Positions 1-13,120 of a stretch of 64,000 nucleotides of DNA are shown in pieces. Source of the DNA: Phylloscopus collybita (taxonomy: Eukaryota; Chordata; Aves; Passeriformes; Phylloscopidae); NCBI GenBank assembly GCA_027886175.1, contig JAJNNQ010000018.1:22239001-22303000 (forward strand), read 5' to 3'. The first letter of the stretch is position 1. Each line of letters starts with the position of its first letter. The translations under genes were made by a program, and so were the position numbers. The notes under the pieces are model-generated. The model made no database searches and was not told where the DNA came from. It saw only the letters and a list, made by a program, of their open reading frames with translations.

Positions 1-189
1 CAGCAGACTTGCTGTCAACTTGATCAGGAAAAGGGCTTCTCCCCACACCTCAGACCTAGAATGAGATTAACAGCCTAGAACAGACTTCAGAAAAGTTAAA
101 AAGAGGTTGAAATAGCTGTAAAGCTCTGTTGGGTGTATCTATGTTTATAATAGCCATTAACAATATTACCATTGAACAACTGCTCTGCT

Positions 190-730
190 CTACAGTGGTG
201 TGGCCTCACCTCGAGTGCTGCGTGCAGTTTTGGGCACCAAATATAAGAAGGACTTTAAGCTATTAGAGAGTATCCAAAGAAAAGCTATGAAGATGGTGAA
301 GGGTCTGGAGGGGAAGCTATCTGTGGGGTGATTGAGGTCACTTGGCCTGCTTAGACTGGGGAAGAGGAGACTGAGGGGAGACCTCATTGCAGGTGCAGCT
401 TCCTCATGAGGGAAAGCAGAGATGCAGGCATTGATCTCTTCTTTCTGATGACCAGTGACAGGAGCCAAGGGACTGACATGAAATTGTGCCAGGGGAGGTT
501 TAGGCTGGACATTAGGAGAAGATTCTTCACCCAGAGGGTGGTTGAGCATTGTAACAGGCTCCCCAGGAAAGTGGTGATGGCACCAAGGCTGCCAGAGTAC
601 ACAAAGCATTTAGACAACACTCTCGGTACATGTGTTATTCTTGGGGCTGTGCTGTACAGGGCCAAGAGTTGGACTTTGATGATCCCTGTGGGCTTCTTCC
701 AACTCAGGATATTCTATGGTTCTATTATTA
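190..730 (+). mobile_element. CR1 LINE, 5'-truncated, 3' end complete
   Basis: The plus strand reads as the 3' part of a CR1 non-LTR retrotransposon. It opens with GTGTGGCCTCACCTCGAGTG and the stretch on a product that 'acts as one of several' similar lines in CR1 ORF2, and continues through a translation (from 406) containing GRFRLDIRRRFFTQRVVEHC, the C-terminal end of CR1 ORF2. It finishes with TTGGACTTTGATGATCCCTG and the terminal ATTCTATGGTTCTATTATT-type repeats that mark CR1 3' ends. The copy is truncated at its 5' end, as most CR1 copies are, and is moderately diverged. The ORF2-like piece is often wrongly annotated as a host protein. Confidence 0.9.
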
Positions 731-3700
731 TACATAATAATCATATAGTAGCAGAATAAAAAGGCAATCATCTCCAAATATTGGCAGTCTCTTGGAAGAG
801 GTAAGGTGTTATGGGAGGGTAGATCTAATAGAAAATAACAAAAAGAAGGTAATAAAGGGAACCCAGCATGAGCATTAGCATGCATTATTGGAAATTCATC
901 TAGTACAGGACTCAGAACTGGAACACTTATTTTCTCTATTTGCTATAAGTTGTTATAGTTTCTGAGACTAAATACAGAGGAAGATGCCCATGGAAAAACA
1001 ACTCCCCAGGCTGGAGAGGACTGTGTGCTTCACCCATCAATACGGTGGCATATCTGCATCAGTCTTCTAGCCAAACCAAGCATAATTCCTCATGGAGATT
1101 TGGCAATGATCTCATACTCACTATCACACCATGTTTAGAGAAAAAATCCAAATCGATTGCCTATTCATACATCAGATGGGCAAACAGATACCAGCTGCAC
1201 AGTAACCCACTTACTCTGAATTAGCAACTGTATTGCAATTCAGGCTTTGAGCTTTTCTAAAATATAAGCAGGGAGAGACCATCATAATGTCTGTGATAAT
1301 GACTGGGTATGTGGATCATGGAGCTGAAAATTATTTCTCCTAAACTTCTTTCTTAGAAGAGGACATGTATTCAGATTTGGCTGGTTGGTCTGAAACTGTG
1401 CCTGTGTTCATTCATTTCTGGTACATATCCAGTTTGTGTGCTGCGATATATCACCATGCTGATTTCAGTTCAACAGTATCACTTCAAATAGAGAAAAAGC
1501 ACAACCTTAAACTAACCTTCCACTGCTACATTATTTAATAATTTAATAACACTTATAATTTTGGAATTACAATTAAACCCTGTAGAAGCCTGGATAAGAA
1601 TGCCAATTTGGTTATACACTCAAAATATCTCATCTTTTCAGGAACACAAGCAAGTTTCTATTATAGATTCACATTGTAGGCCAGATCGTCACCTAGCATA
1701 ACCTGGCAACACCACTGTCCTGTACCAATTTATACTTACAGCAGATGTAGCCCAGTGACTTTAAAATAATCAGATCAGCAGCCCCATCCATAGCACTAAG
1801 CAGAACCATACACAGGAGTATATTACACATGCCCACTCACTGTGGGTTATGTATTTATAAAGCAAGCTAAACTGAAAGGAGTTAAAACTGTGCACTGTGA
1901 TGCATTCAGTCCTTTGATGTGAGCAACAGGGGTGATGGCAGTGTTGTATTGGAATTGGATATGAAGGCATGAACGTGCAGACATGGCTAAGTGTGACAGC
2001 TGTGCTAATACTTGGAGACTTACGTAGTACAGAATGTACAGAATTTGTGATTTTCTTGCACTGAGAAAAGACTTTCAACAGCCTCAGCTAAAGGTTGTTG
2101 GTCTCTGAGGGCAAGAGGGGACATATGCATCCTTCCTTGCAAACTGCACCTGGGTGTAGTAGGAAAAATTTAGTATGTCCCCATAACGTTATGGGCTAAA
2201 GCAGCAGTTTTAATGGATGCCAAATCAGATAAATCCTGGCCTTCCACATTCAAGACTAGGTCAGCATCCTTGTCTCACAGGAAAGCTATAGACAGAGCAG
2301 GATGTAGTCTTTCCCATACGCTGCTAGACAAGATGAGCAAGAGAAGTCCAAGTATGCATCAGCAGAGCACACCTTGGCTCCAGCTCTTAGTCAGCCTCCC
2401 ACTCTGTCTTTTCATCCCACACAAGCAGCGTAGCACCCACAAATACCTGCAAAGGGAAAACCACAGCTTGCAGTATTTATGCAGGCTACCCAGTCTGGCT
2501 CCTCCAAGAACATGAGCAGGTACAATCAGGAGTGCTGAGCACCGAGAGTATACTTTGCCTTTGAATTTAATTAGCAATGCAAAGTTACACCCGCAGCAGA
2601 GCCTGCCTAACGTACAAAATAAAAGTGGCCTATTTCTTAATGCTCTTATTAGCACTAAATACCTTCCCTCTCTACCCAGACGCACAGCAGAGAGAGCAAG
2701 AGATGAGGGCTTTAGCTTTGTGCATAATCAGGTGGGGCGAGCTATCTGACCCACACTTGCCTCTGCCTCCCCCCTTCCAGTTAGTGCTTTCATCATGTTG
2801 AGCTCCTGTGCTGTGGTTTCCAGGCGAATTTCCACTCAGTGCTCAGAGAGCTGAAACCTTTAGATTAATCCCAGATCTGTCAGCCTCCATCATTTTCAAG
2901 CAGGGCTGTGAGCTGCAGGGCACTCCGTTACTTTCTCTAGCACTGAGGAGCCTTAAGCCTCTTGCTCTCACTCTCCTGGAGAGTGGGCAGCTCTGTTCTT
3001 CTCCCTCCCCAACCTGAGATGACCTGAGTCTGTGGCCAGTGTGGTTGCAGCAGGATTGTCTGTGAATCAGGTGATTAAATTGTTTCCTCTCCCTCAATGA
3101 ATTTTGACTTGATCTGCAAAGTTCCAAGTCAAGTGGGAGACAAATGCTGCCAGCAATCCCCTTGCTCCCTTACACATAGTTGCCCCAGCCCCTAAGCTGC
3201 AGCCACTCTGGCTCGTACCATAATCCTGTTTGTTTGCTGCAATTGTGGAAATGAGCCTAAATGCACCACAGAGAAACTCTTAAGCCATTTCACTGATAGT
3301 TCAACACTCCTCTTAGGCTAAACTTGAGATTTTGCTCAGATCTGTTTTGGTTAGACTGAACTTCTCTGATTCATCTATTGGTGATCAACTGCCAGGGGAA
3401 TATCTTTCCCCTGCTCCAGCAGACCATCACTGCCAGTTATCTAGCCCCCATCTTAAAACAACGCTCACAAGTCACTCATGGACTTTGCATCCTTTCCTCC
3501 TGCTTACTTCTGCCTTGTTCATTGTGCCCTGCTGCAGAGAGCAGCAATGGCTGCTGAGTAGAGGCTGAAGTACCTAGAGCTGGTGCCTAAGACAGCATGG
3601 TTCAACATGGATCAGTGTGGTTCCCAAGATCTTTGTGCTCACGAACAATGCATTAACCATGAGAACTATGGAGAATGCCTCCAGCAAGCTCTTAACCTGC

Positions 3701-4282
3701 TGGAGATGCTGCACAGCTAATCCAGCACCAGCAGAACCCTTCTAAGATCAAGCAGAAAGAACAGAGGATTTGTAAAAGTACTCACTGAAGACTCAGTTGT
3801 TCTGAGCTCAGTGCTGTACAAAGCGCAGGCGAGTAACTGGTCTCTACTGCAATGACCCCTAATCAACCACAACACTTCTTTCCAGCCTCTCCCCATCTCG
3901 GGAAGTGAGCTATGCTTACTCAGTCTGCAACTGGCTCTGCTGGATTTCCTCCCATACTCTCTAGCATGGCATAGGAATAGAAGTCTGCAAGAGGCTGAGT
4001 GCTGCAGAAGTCACCACTGGTAGAGCAAAACACTGATCCTAACTGCTAGGCATTAATGTCATGTTCTGGAACCTGGAAGGCTGGTGTGAGGAGCTAGCCT
4101 GAACCAGAGCACATGTTCCCCTGTATGAGCCTGAAACTTTCGGAATACTAAGGACCAAGGTCTTCCATGTCTGTGATGCCAGGGAAGTGATGGGCAAAGA
4201 GAAAAGCACAATACTGAAGCCCATTGAGGGGGCATGAAATGAAGTAGAAATAGAACAGTGAGGACCTGAAAGGTCTGTCCCT
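731..4282. other. Intergenic, no gene seen
   Basis: No open frame here resembles a known protein on either strand, and I see no paired splice sites around conserved-looking sequence. Composition is ordinary. There are no clear repeats. Confidence 0.6.
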
Positions 4283-4283
4283 A

Positions 4284-4336
<53 letters not shown>

Positions 4337-4392
4337 ACAAACAAACAAACAAAAAAAAAAACAAAAAAAACCAACAAAAAAAAAAAAAAACC
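4283..4392 (+). repeat. CAAAA-type A-rich simple repeat
   Basis: The tract starts with seven units of CAAAA, shifts to CAAAAA and CAAA units and ends in A-runs, about 110 bp in all. I see no recognisable retrogene or LINE body directly upstream on the plus strand, so I treat it as a simple repeat and not as a retroposon tail. Confidence 0.9.
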
Positions 4393-7300
4393 ATTGCATA
4401 CATTAGGGAAGCCAGAAAGTGTGAGCAAAGCGGTGCTGGTAGCCACTGCCCAAGATGCCAGGAGTTTTTCAGGGGTCCTTCCCTTCACACAGGTGCTGAG
4501 ATGGGCTAAAGAAACCTGGGAGGGACCCCATGTGCTGGACACTAGGTCATGCCCTTGATACCAAGCACCTCTAGGAAGAAGAGTAATCATTGCCAAGGGT
4601 TTCAACAGGGACTATTTGAAATTTCAGATACAGCCAGAAAGCAAAGCCTGACACACACACTATCTGGGATGATGAGGAAACAGTGGTTTGCTCCAACTGC
4701 AGAGAAGCAGAAAATTACCTAACACTGCAAGGAAGTCTCCCAGCCTGTGGGCCCTACAAGCCAGCCATGGGCAAGGGTAAGCCCTGCGAAACAGGGCAGG
4801 AGAGCTGCTCAAGGAGCCAGGCTCACTGCTTCAGCAATTATCCTTTCTGTAGGTACCTCCTCCTCGTGTGCGGAAAGGGGAGATACTCTGGTGCTGGGTG
4901 CTGTGGGAAGAGTTTAACCCTTCAGCTCATAACAAATAAATCCCATTGTTCCAGCATCCTGGCTAGCACTCCCTTCAGCCTGTACCTCCTGAATCTCTTT
5001 TGAGAGCAGCTGAATCAATGTTTGACTTGTACAAACAGCTGCCTGACTGCAATTTGGAAGGGATTCAGATGGGGATTACAGCAAGGCAGTGGATAAAAAT
5101 CTATTACATGGCAGTATTTATTTTAGATCCCTGTGGCACTCAGTGTGAACTCTGGCAGCATCTCCTGTTCCTTATTCAGTGGCACAAGTGCAAGGGATTG
5201 AGAAGCATCACTTTCAAGAGTGTGTGCTGCAGAGCAGTCAGAGGAGAGGACCAAGATCCAAACCGAGTACACATTTCCAAGCCAGACTTACTTGGCCCCA
5301 CAGTGGATCCTCCCAAGGGGTGGGAACATGTTTAATTTTCAGGAGGATTTGATATTGGTAAAATTGCATAGTTTTGATAGCCCTAAGGGCCCGTGCCAGC
5401 TCTAGTTTACCAGACTAATGTCCCTGGCTTAGTGCAGCTGCATGCAAGATCTAAATCCAATCCTGTCTTTTCTCTTTGGGCACAGAAATGATCCAAGCCC
5501 TGAGTCAGCAGTAGAACCTGCCGAGGAGAAGGAAGCTCTTGTGTCTTGGAGCAACATTGCAGGAAGCCCCACTTTGTTGCTCTCTACTAATAGCTTAGCC
5601 ATGAAGGGAATAGTTCAGGCAAGAGGGCAACTTCCTGTAGGTGGCAATCTCTGAGATGTAGTGTCCCAGGAACAGGACTGTAAACAACCCACTTAATGCC
5701 CACAGGGGTCACCACCAAACCATCACTGCTGGCCAAGTCTGGCCAAGCTGGCTAGGAGGGTACTCATGCCCAGGACAGGTATGAGGACCCTCAGTCCTTT
5801 TCCTGCATACACACCCACAGGCTGCTGGCAAGAGGAAGCACCAGGGTAGTGCTGAGAGATGCCGCTGACTTAACAGGCTGTGACAGGGCTGTCCAGCAGC
5901 AAAGAGAGGCAGAGAAACTACCACTCTTGAAAAAGAAATCCAGATAGGGGAGAGGTCTAAAGAGACTGAATTGCCCATCCCCAGCTTTGCCTTTTCTTGT
6001 GTTGAAAGTACCAAATTTTCTTTTGCTGGAGGTACACCATGTGCCAAGAGAGACAGACCTCTCTACTGCAGTGCTGCAATATTTTCTCCACAGGGTGATA
6101 GTGCTAAGAGCAAAATGAGCATGGCCAAGGCTGCCACCAACAAGGCAGCAAATGTAGGTGCCCAATCCCTGGCAGCAGCATTTATTTCTGGGCTGAGTGA
6201 TGCAGAGTTGACGGGAAGAAATGCACTGGAGAAGGGCTGGAGGAGCCAGAGCTAGTTTGGGCGGCCCTGGTGATGAGGGACCTGCCTCGAGCACAGCCAC
6301 AGACTTCAAAGCCCAAAGTGGCTGTGTCCTAAGCGTTTAACAACTCCCTCTGGGGACTGCTCACATGGTTGCATCTGTGCTGTAGTCAGCCCCATGCCAG
6401 TGAATGAAGCTTTCCCATGAAGCGCCAGCAAAAATACAAGGTAGAGAACCTCCTCTTCCTCAGTGCTTCCATGGGCTCTGCACAAGTCACTGCCCCTGCT
6501 GTGCAGCTGTATGGGTGACTGTGTTGATGGACAGGCTTCAAATTTACCAGCATTGCTGGGGCCTGGGATGATGGGTCATTTTCTCAGCTTAGTATTTTGA
6601 ACTTTTAGTTTAAATTTTGCTATCTGTAGTCCAGAGATAAGTCTGCCCTACAAAGATGCTGGGAAACTTATGAATGGAAATCTTGCAATGTGATTTAAGA
6701 TCACAAGGGAGAAGATACAAGAGACAGGAAAAATATTGCAATACACATAACATTTTATCAGATTATAACAAAATTTTAAGTACTCCATGTATCAATCTTT
6801 ATATATAAAGATGTGCTCTGTCATAGATCATTTCTTACAGGACTCACACTGCATTGAAAAGATATAAAGTTCTGGAGGGCTGGGAAGATGTCATTATTCA
6901 GATTTCTGTCCCCTGGACTCATCCCTCCATATGGTCTTTTTTTCCCCTCACTTCCTCTTTCACTACAATCCACATTTCTGCTATCCCCCATTTCACCCTG
7001 TCTTCCTCTGTCTGCTGTTGTGAAGTTATTGCTCACTGGGTTTTGTTTTCACACAGAAGCCAAAAAGCGTAAGAAATAACATGGGGCCCCAGAGGCAACC
7101 ACACCGGGATGGCAGCATTCACATCTTTTCCTCTGGATGCTCTGACTTCCTTCAGGAGCTGCAACAGGAATAGGAATCTATGACTCTCCAGCTTTCTGTG
7201 TCACTTCTGTGACCACACAGGCTTTACTGCCGGACCAAGCTGAACTCCTCGAGAAGGAGAGCTTCACTTTTGTGTCATGGAAGAGCCTCCATCCTTGTGC

Positions 7301-8039
7301 ATGTACGTTGGTCCATCCTAGTCCCCAGAGATCCTGGTTCACCTGAACAAGCCCAGCTCTTCCACTCAAAGCATGACACGCAGGCATTATGCTATATTAC
7401 TACTAATGAAGTTGCTTTGTTTGTTCTATTGCTTAGGGAAATAAGTTAATGTCTCAGAATTCCCCTTAACAGTGTTTGTTTATTAAATATTTATTTAGCA
7501 AGATAAATGTGGATAAGAGGCTCCTAACAGGATTCCTTCTGGAAGGAGAAAGCGCTGAGAGTCAGAGAGGATAAAACGGGTACAGAGATACAGGTTGAGT
7601 TCTTATCCAGAACATGATACATCACCCATCCTTTTTAACAGTGTAAAAGATAAAAAGTTTCAACTTCCTAATTCTCAGAGTTTATTCCCCAGCAACCAAA
7701 AGAATGTGGATGCTTTGGGGTCTTCTGCTCATCTTTGTCTGTGGCCTGACACTCCTTCCCTCCTTTTGATGTAAAAAGACTGTGCTTGCCAACACAGTGA
7801 AAGGGAATCCTACAAACTGATTGTTCCAAGGATTTTGCAGGGCAGGAGGGGAAAGCAGGATGGCACTGGTATAGGGAGCCTTCAGCAGCAGTGTGAAGGG
7901 AAGAGGGCACAATCACATGGATGTATCACAGCCACGATTAGCTTGTTCACTGGTAGCCTTGCAGACTCCGTACATACCTGCTTAGTCTTTCTTTGAGTAA
8001 TCAAATGGCAGAGGAGAAATACAGATAAACCTTAGAATG
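4393..8039. other. Intergenic, no gene seen
   Basis: Open frames up to 172 codons occur (for example 6309-5791 minus) but have no domain-like pattern and overlap other frames of the same quality. I see no RNA gene or mobile element. Confidence 0.6.
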
Positions 8040-8152
8040 TTAAGGGGATGAAATGCACCTTAAAGATCATCTAGTCCCAACATCCCCCTGCCATGATCAG
8101 GGACGCCTCCCACTAGACCAGGCTGCTCAAGGCCTTATCCAACCTGACTTAA
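8040..8152 (-). mobile_element. Short CR1 LINE 3' fragment, reverse orientation
   Basis: About 110 bp on the plus strand read AAAGATCATCTAGTCCCAAC, then CCTGCCATGATCAGGGACGC and CACTAGACCAGGCTGCTCAA. This is the reverse complement of the CR1 3' end and lines up phrase by phrase with the longer copy at 17736-18715. It lacks the rest of the element. The terminal repeat is worn down. Confidence 0.85.
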
Positions 8153-11100
8153 TGCAAAAGGGTAAGCAGTTGGGATCAGAAGTGAGCACTGTGGCTATCC
8201 TGGAGCTTTGCAAGAAAGTCAAAACAACCTCCCTACTACTCCCCAGTAATGACAGCAGTTTGGTGGGTCCCTGCAGCAAGTCTGTGACTCACAGGATCAG
8301 AGGTTCTAGACAGAGGAACAGAGATTTTAGAAGGGACATGCCTGATGCATCCCAACTCTCTGACCCTGATGCCCCGAGGAGAATTGGCAGGTTGGGAAAT
8401 GGTGCTGCTCTCTCGCACAGCCACACTGTACGACTGGAGTGAAGATGCCATCTCTTCTCTGCCCATGCACGTGCCTGACATTTGAATCTGGCCTTTCTGG
8501 TTGGAGCCCACTGTGGCTCCTTGCAGAAAGAGATCCACCCCCATGGCATCCTTCTGCTGGGAGGGTGACTCCCCTGGCCTCCCTCCCCTGGAAGCAGCTG
8601 TAAGGGAGGAATAGCCATCTCTTCCCGATGTGCATGGGAATTGAGCTGAGAGGGAGTGGCGTGGATTCAGCCTCCAGCCACCTGCTGTACAGAACGAATG
8701 GGCAGATCGTTACCCAGAGAGCTCTGTAATTTTGCTTTGCAAATGCTTGCCCGCTGGCACAGAGCCCGAGGAGGGGAATAGGGAGAGGGTGGTTGCTCAC
8801 AGCTCTGCATGCCAAAAAGGCACTTTACCATGCATGAGGCAACCAACACTTCTCCAGCCATGAAACCTTGCAGGTTTAACCCTCTCTGCTGCTCCCCAAG
8901 GCAGCTTTCTGTAAGAGAAGTGGAAGAGTGGCAAGAGAGGGCAGAGAGGGAAAGAAGAACAAGGAGGTTTTGAAAAGAGCCATGAAAGCAATGCAGGAAA
9001 GGGCAGAGGACTGGCTAGGGAAAGGGGTGTGTGGAGGTCATGGAAGTATGTCAAGACAGGAGTTCCTGCAAGAGTTGCACGAAAGAAAGATTCCATCCCC
9101 AAGGCCTTCCAATCAGGCAAGCTGTAAGAACTCTCTGGGTACTAGGAGCAAGAGAGAGGAAGAGCCTGCTCCGGACTAGCTGCTAAATTCACCAGCCTGC
9201 TTTGTAGGGAGGTTGGCTCAGACGTACATACTGTGTGCACCTGCAGCAGCATACCATTCCTCCTGCCTCCCCCACCTCCCCAGAGCTTTTTAATTTGTGG
9301 ACAAATTCCAGCTAAATCTGTGACACAGATACATCTCTGTCTGAGAAGTTTCATGGAAATAGGCAAACCAACAACAGAAGAGAAACCAAATTTCCATGAA
9401 GATATGTGAAATGTGAATTCAACACCAGCAGAGAACCCATACAGAAGCGTACTTCAATGAATGTGTCACAAAGTTCAAACTCTAACTCTCTGAAAAATAT
9501 CTCTGCAGCCAGCAATTTTGCAAAACCACAATAATATGAGTAAGCTGGATCCCCATGCTCTGCTCTATGCTGATACTTGCTCACCTTCTAATTTTGTTTG
9601 AGCTCATGCCCTAGGGATGTCCCCTTCTCTGAGGTGTACATCAGAGATGGCAGTGAGCTGAAAACCTGCTAAGAACAAGTGTAAACCCAAGTGCTCTGCA
9701 ATCATCTTTAAAGAAACTCTCCTTGCCCTGCAAACCTGAGCCCCCACACACACTGCCAGAGGATGCCTACAACCTACAGAGGATCTCTACAGAAAGCTGT
9801 GCAGATCTTCCCAGGCAGCAGGGCCTTTACTGCACTGACTTGGATTGCACAAAGAAACTGTGGCAGAAGTATATGGCCTAAGAGGTTGTACGTGGCCAGG
9901 TTGCTGCATACCAGAGAGGGAAGAGAAGGCTCTACTGCTTCCTACTTTTCCCAGCGTAATCTCATGATTTCTGCTGCTAGGACTATGCCCATCTGGGAAG
10001 AAGTTCTCAGAACAAAAGGGAAACAAGGCTTAATCCAGCTCCCACTTCTCTAGCAAGTTGGGAAAGCATGTTCTGTTTAAGCATCCCTAGATATTCCTTT
10101 CCTATGAGCAGGTAGCTCCAAAAAGAGCAACATTTATGCTTTTCAAATACCATTCCCCAGCCTTGCCTTAAGGGCTCTGGCTACAGTAAACAACATACCA
10201 ACATCAAAAATATCTGAGAAAAAAGTGTAAGTCATGTGGAAGCAGGTCTTTGGTATCCAGGGCCAGATGCTCTCCTTTTTATGGCAGAACATCCGTTTTC
10301 TACTTCACAAGTATTCTCAGTTTCTAATAGTACAAACCACAAGAAAACTAGATCCACTCTGGTCACCTGATCTATTGTACCAGCAAACACACATCCCAAT
10401 TCTGCTGACACTCCTACCTGGTCCAGTAGGATCTACAACTTACAGTATATTTACTGAACTTAAAGTCACTTTAAGAAGCAATTTTTTTATGTAATTTGAT
10501 GATATTTTGCTAAGTCACACCATTTTATTACAAATTTGGATCAGGCCTTATTTTTAAAATTATTTCTAGAAGTGTAATATGAGTTTTTCAAGCAGATAAT
10601 TAGGGGTTAACGCCCTGAAAAGCTCCAATCTGTGCCCCTTGATTCTACACACATGGATTTGACTTCAGCATCAGGACTTTAGATATGAATATGGACAAGG
10701 AACAGGCAGAAAGGGGGCAAACCCCACGATGACTAAGAGAGCATTTAACATGTTGGTTGCTGTGATTTTTACTGTTTTTCTTCCCTTTCTCCTGAGTTTT
10801 TCATCCAGTTCTCACCCATTTACAGCATGGTGCAGTGGCAGGTGAGACTTTCCTTGGCAGAGCTGAAAAACTAAAAACCTTAATTTCAGAACTTTAGGAA
10901 GAGTCCCTTCAGTCATGACAACACCACTCAGTGTGATATTGGAATACAGCTGGAAATTAACAGGTCAGAACAAAAAATTTTCCCAACTCTGGTAAAAAAT
11001 ATATATTGCTGTTGATTACTTCATTTCTTTCCAAAGTACATGAGAGAGATTTCTTGTCAATAAGGCTTCAAGAAAAGACAAAAAAAAATCGCAGAAACTT

Positions 11101-12359
11101 TCTATATTTAGTATCTTCTAAATTTTGGCCTATTTGCTTGCTAAAAATACTTAAATAGTATTACCTATTGGTGTGGTGGGGGAATCGGTATTCTGTTTTT
11201 TACCATCCAATTATCCAAGCAACAAGAGAGGCAGGCAATTGCAATTTGATATTCCCTGACAGTTGTCTGCTGAACATAGAGCATTTAAATGCCTGCTTGC
11301 AGAACACGTTGGGGAACAGAGTCCGGTTAGTGTGTGACTGAGGTGCTTGGCAGCGCACACAGCTGTGTCAAGGATCAGCCCAGAGAACCAGCAGGCAGGA
11401 TATCAGTGCCACTCCTCACCTGAGGCTGGGAGATAGTGCCATCATTCCCCTCAGGCAAGGCACAGTGAATGGGACCACAAGCCACCACAGACAGCAGCAG
11501 GATGTGCACAAGGAGAGGGGACATGCCTGGAGCAAGGTGCCTGCCCAAACTCTCATCCCAGGACACCTCTGAGCGACTGGGATACACAATCTATCCTCAT
11601 TCCTGGATTAGGATGCAAGTTATTTCTTTAGGGAATGTGGGACTATGCTTACTCTGTTTCTTTTAAGCACTGCCCCAGCATGGTGCCTGTTAGGCAGCCC
11701 AGTGCCCAGTGCAGCTGAAGACCTAAGCTGGGAGCATCCGCAGCCTGAGGGGGCTTGGTTGTCAGAACCAGCCCTGCTTGGTGCCTGCATCTCTGAGGAA
11801 ATCTACTGATACTGCTGCAGAATTGTGCTGCCCATTGTAACCTGGCTTACTTGAGTTACATTTTTGGACCAGGATCTAGGGGCAAGTTTCCTTGGGTTGG
11901 TTCTTATTTTCAACCTTATTTACATGACCAATCATCAGTTTCTTGTAACTTAGCCTTCCCTTCAGTATAAATACCACTAGTAGTAAGTAACTACCTCCAA
12001 GCATGGAGTGGATTTTAGAAGTACACATGAAGCTGCTGAGAGCCATTGGTTTAAAGTGCTGAGCTGTATCCTTTAAACAGGAGCACCTTGAACCTAAAGT
12101 AGAAATTATTCCTAAAGACCAGCATCTCAAGCAATAAGGATTTACAAGAGCATCTCTAATCACAGTGATCTAGTCTTCCCTTCCAAAAGAGTAACAGGGC
12201 TTGGGAGGCAGCGAGTGCAGTGTCTCAACATTTTGACACATGACTCAACATAGTCAAGAGAAGATTGTCTAGGTGAATGTGCTATGGGATAATAACATTT
12301 GGTTAGAAAAACATTTCTTTAAAATAGTTATCATTATTACATTGCCAAATGAAAGGTGC
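8153..12359. other. Intergenic, no gene seen
   Basis: The 162-codon minus frame at 8815-8327 has no recognisable domain and lies next to a CR1 fragment. The rest (9000-12359) is moderately AT-rich unique sequence with no supported feature. Confidence 0.6.
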
Positions 12360-13120
12360 ATTGAGTGGATCCCACAGGTATTCATTGGAGGGTCCAGCAC
12401 TAGTCAGTGTTTCCTTTAATGACTTGGATAATGGAAAAAAGAGTATACTTATTAAATCTGCAAGCGACATCAAGCTGAGTGGGACTGAATACACTAGAGG
12501 ACAGAAATAGAATACAAGACAATCACACCAAATTGGACAAATGATCTGAGAACACATGATAAAATTCAACCAGGACATATTCATGTAATTAGACTTAAGC
12601 AGGAATAATCAACTTCATTAATACAGAAAAAGGAACAGTTGTCTAGGTGGCAATTCTACAAAAAGGAGTCTGGAAGTTACTACACACCACAGTCTGAAAA
12701 GCAGTAAAAAACATGCCTCACCACCACAGGACAAACAGGTATCATATTAGGACTCTAATGTCAGTCTGACAGACCTGTGATGTAGATTTTTGTAGGATTA
12801 TGGGAACGTACAGAGGATGTCCAGATAAAGAAATGATGACTGGGGAAGCACACCATAACGGTTTTCAAATATCTGAACAGCTGCTAGAAGGAAAAAGGTA
12901 ATCAGTTTTCCATGCCCATGGTGAATAAGAGGCAATAAATTCAACTTCAGCATGGAAGATTTGGGCTAATCTGTTAAGAATAGGGAAGCACTGGAATAAA
13001 TTGCCCAGAGCTCAGTCAAAATATTGACAAAGGCAAAGGAGGTGCAGTTGGATATGCTGTGAGCAAGGAGACAGACTAGATGATCTCTCAAAGCCCCTTC
13101 CAATCCTATTTCCTAGAGCT
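12360..13120 (+). mobile_element. Old, degraded CR1 LINE fragment
   Basis: The plus strand shows worn CR1 phrases in the right order. Near 12395-12485 is a stretch equivalent to the reverse-transcriptase end (a degraded line ending GACATCAAGCTGAGTGGG). Near 12970-13035 come the late coding lines (AGGGAAGCACTGGAATAAAT and similar), and at about 13075-13112 the 3' end phrase GATGATCTCTCAAAGCCCCT followed by TCCAATCCTA. No open frame survives. It is more diverged than the copies at 190 and 17736, so it is probably an older subfamily. Boundaries are approximate. Confidence 0.75.

Noticed and set aside
190..609. 139-codon minus-strand frame
   Set aside because: It is antisense to the CR1 copy and has no domain.
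406..759. 117-codon plus-strand frame with a GRFRLDIRRRFF-like stretch
   Set aside because: It is the end of CR1 ORF2, not a host gene.
4039..4605. 188-codon minus-strand frame with a phenylalanine-rich run
   Set aside because: The hydrophobic run is the translation of the CAAAA repeat, not a membrane segment.
5791..6309. 172-codon minus-strand frame
   Set aside because: No domain, no splice or start context, and overlapping frames are of similar quality.
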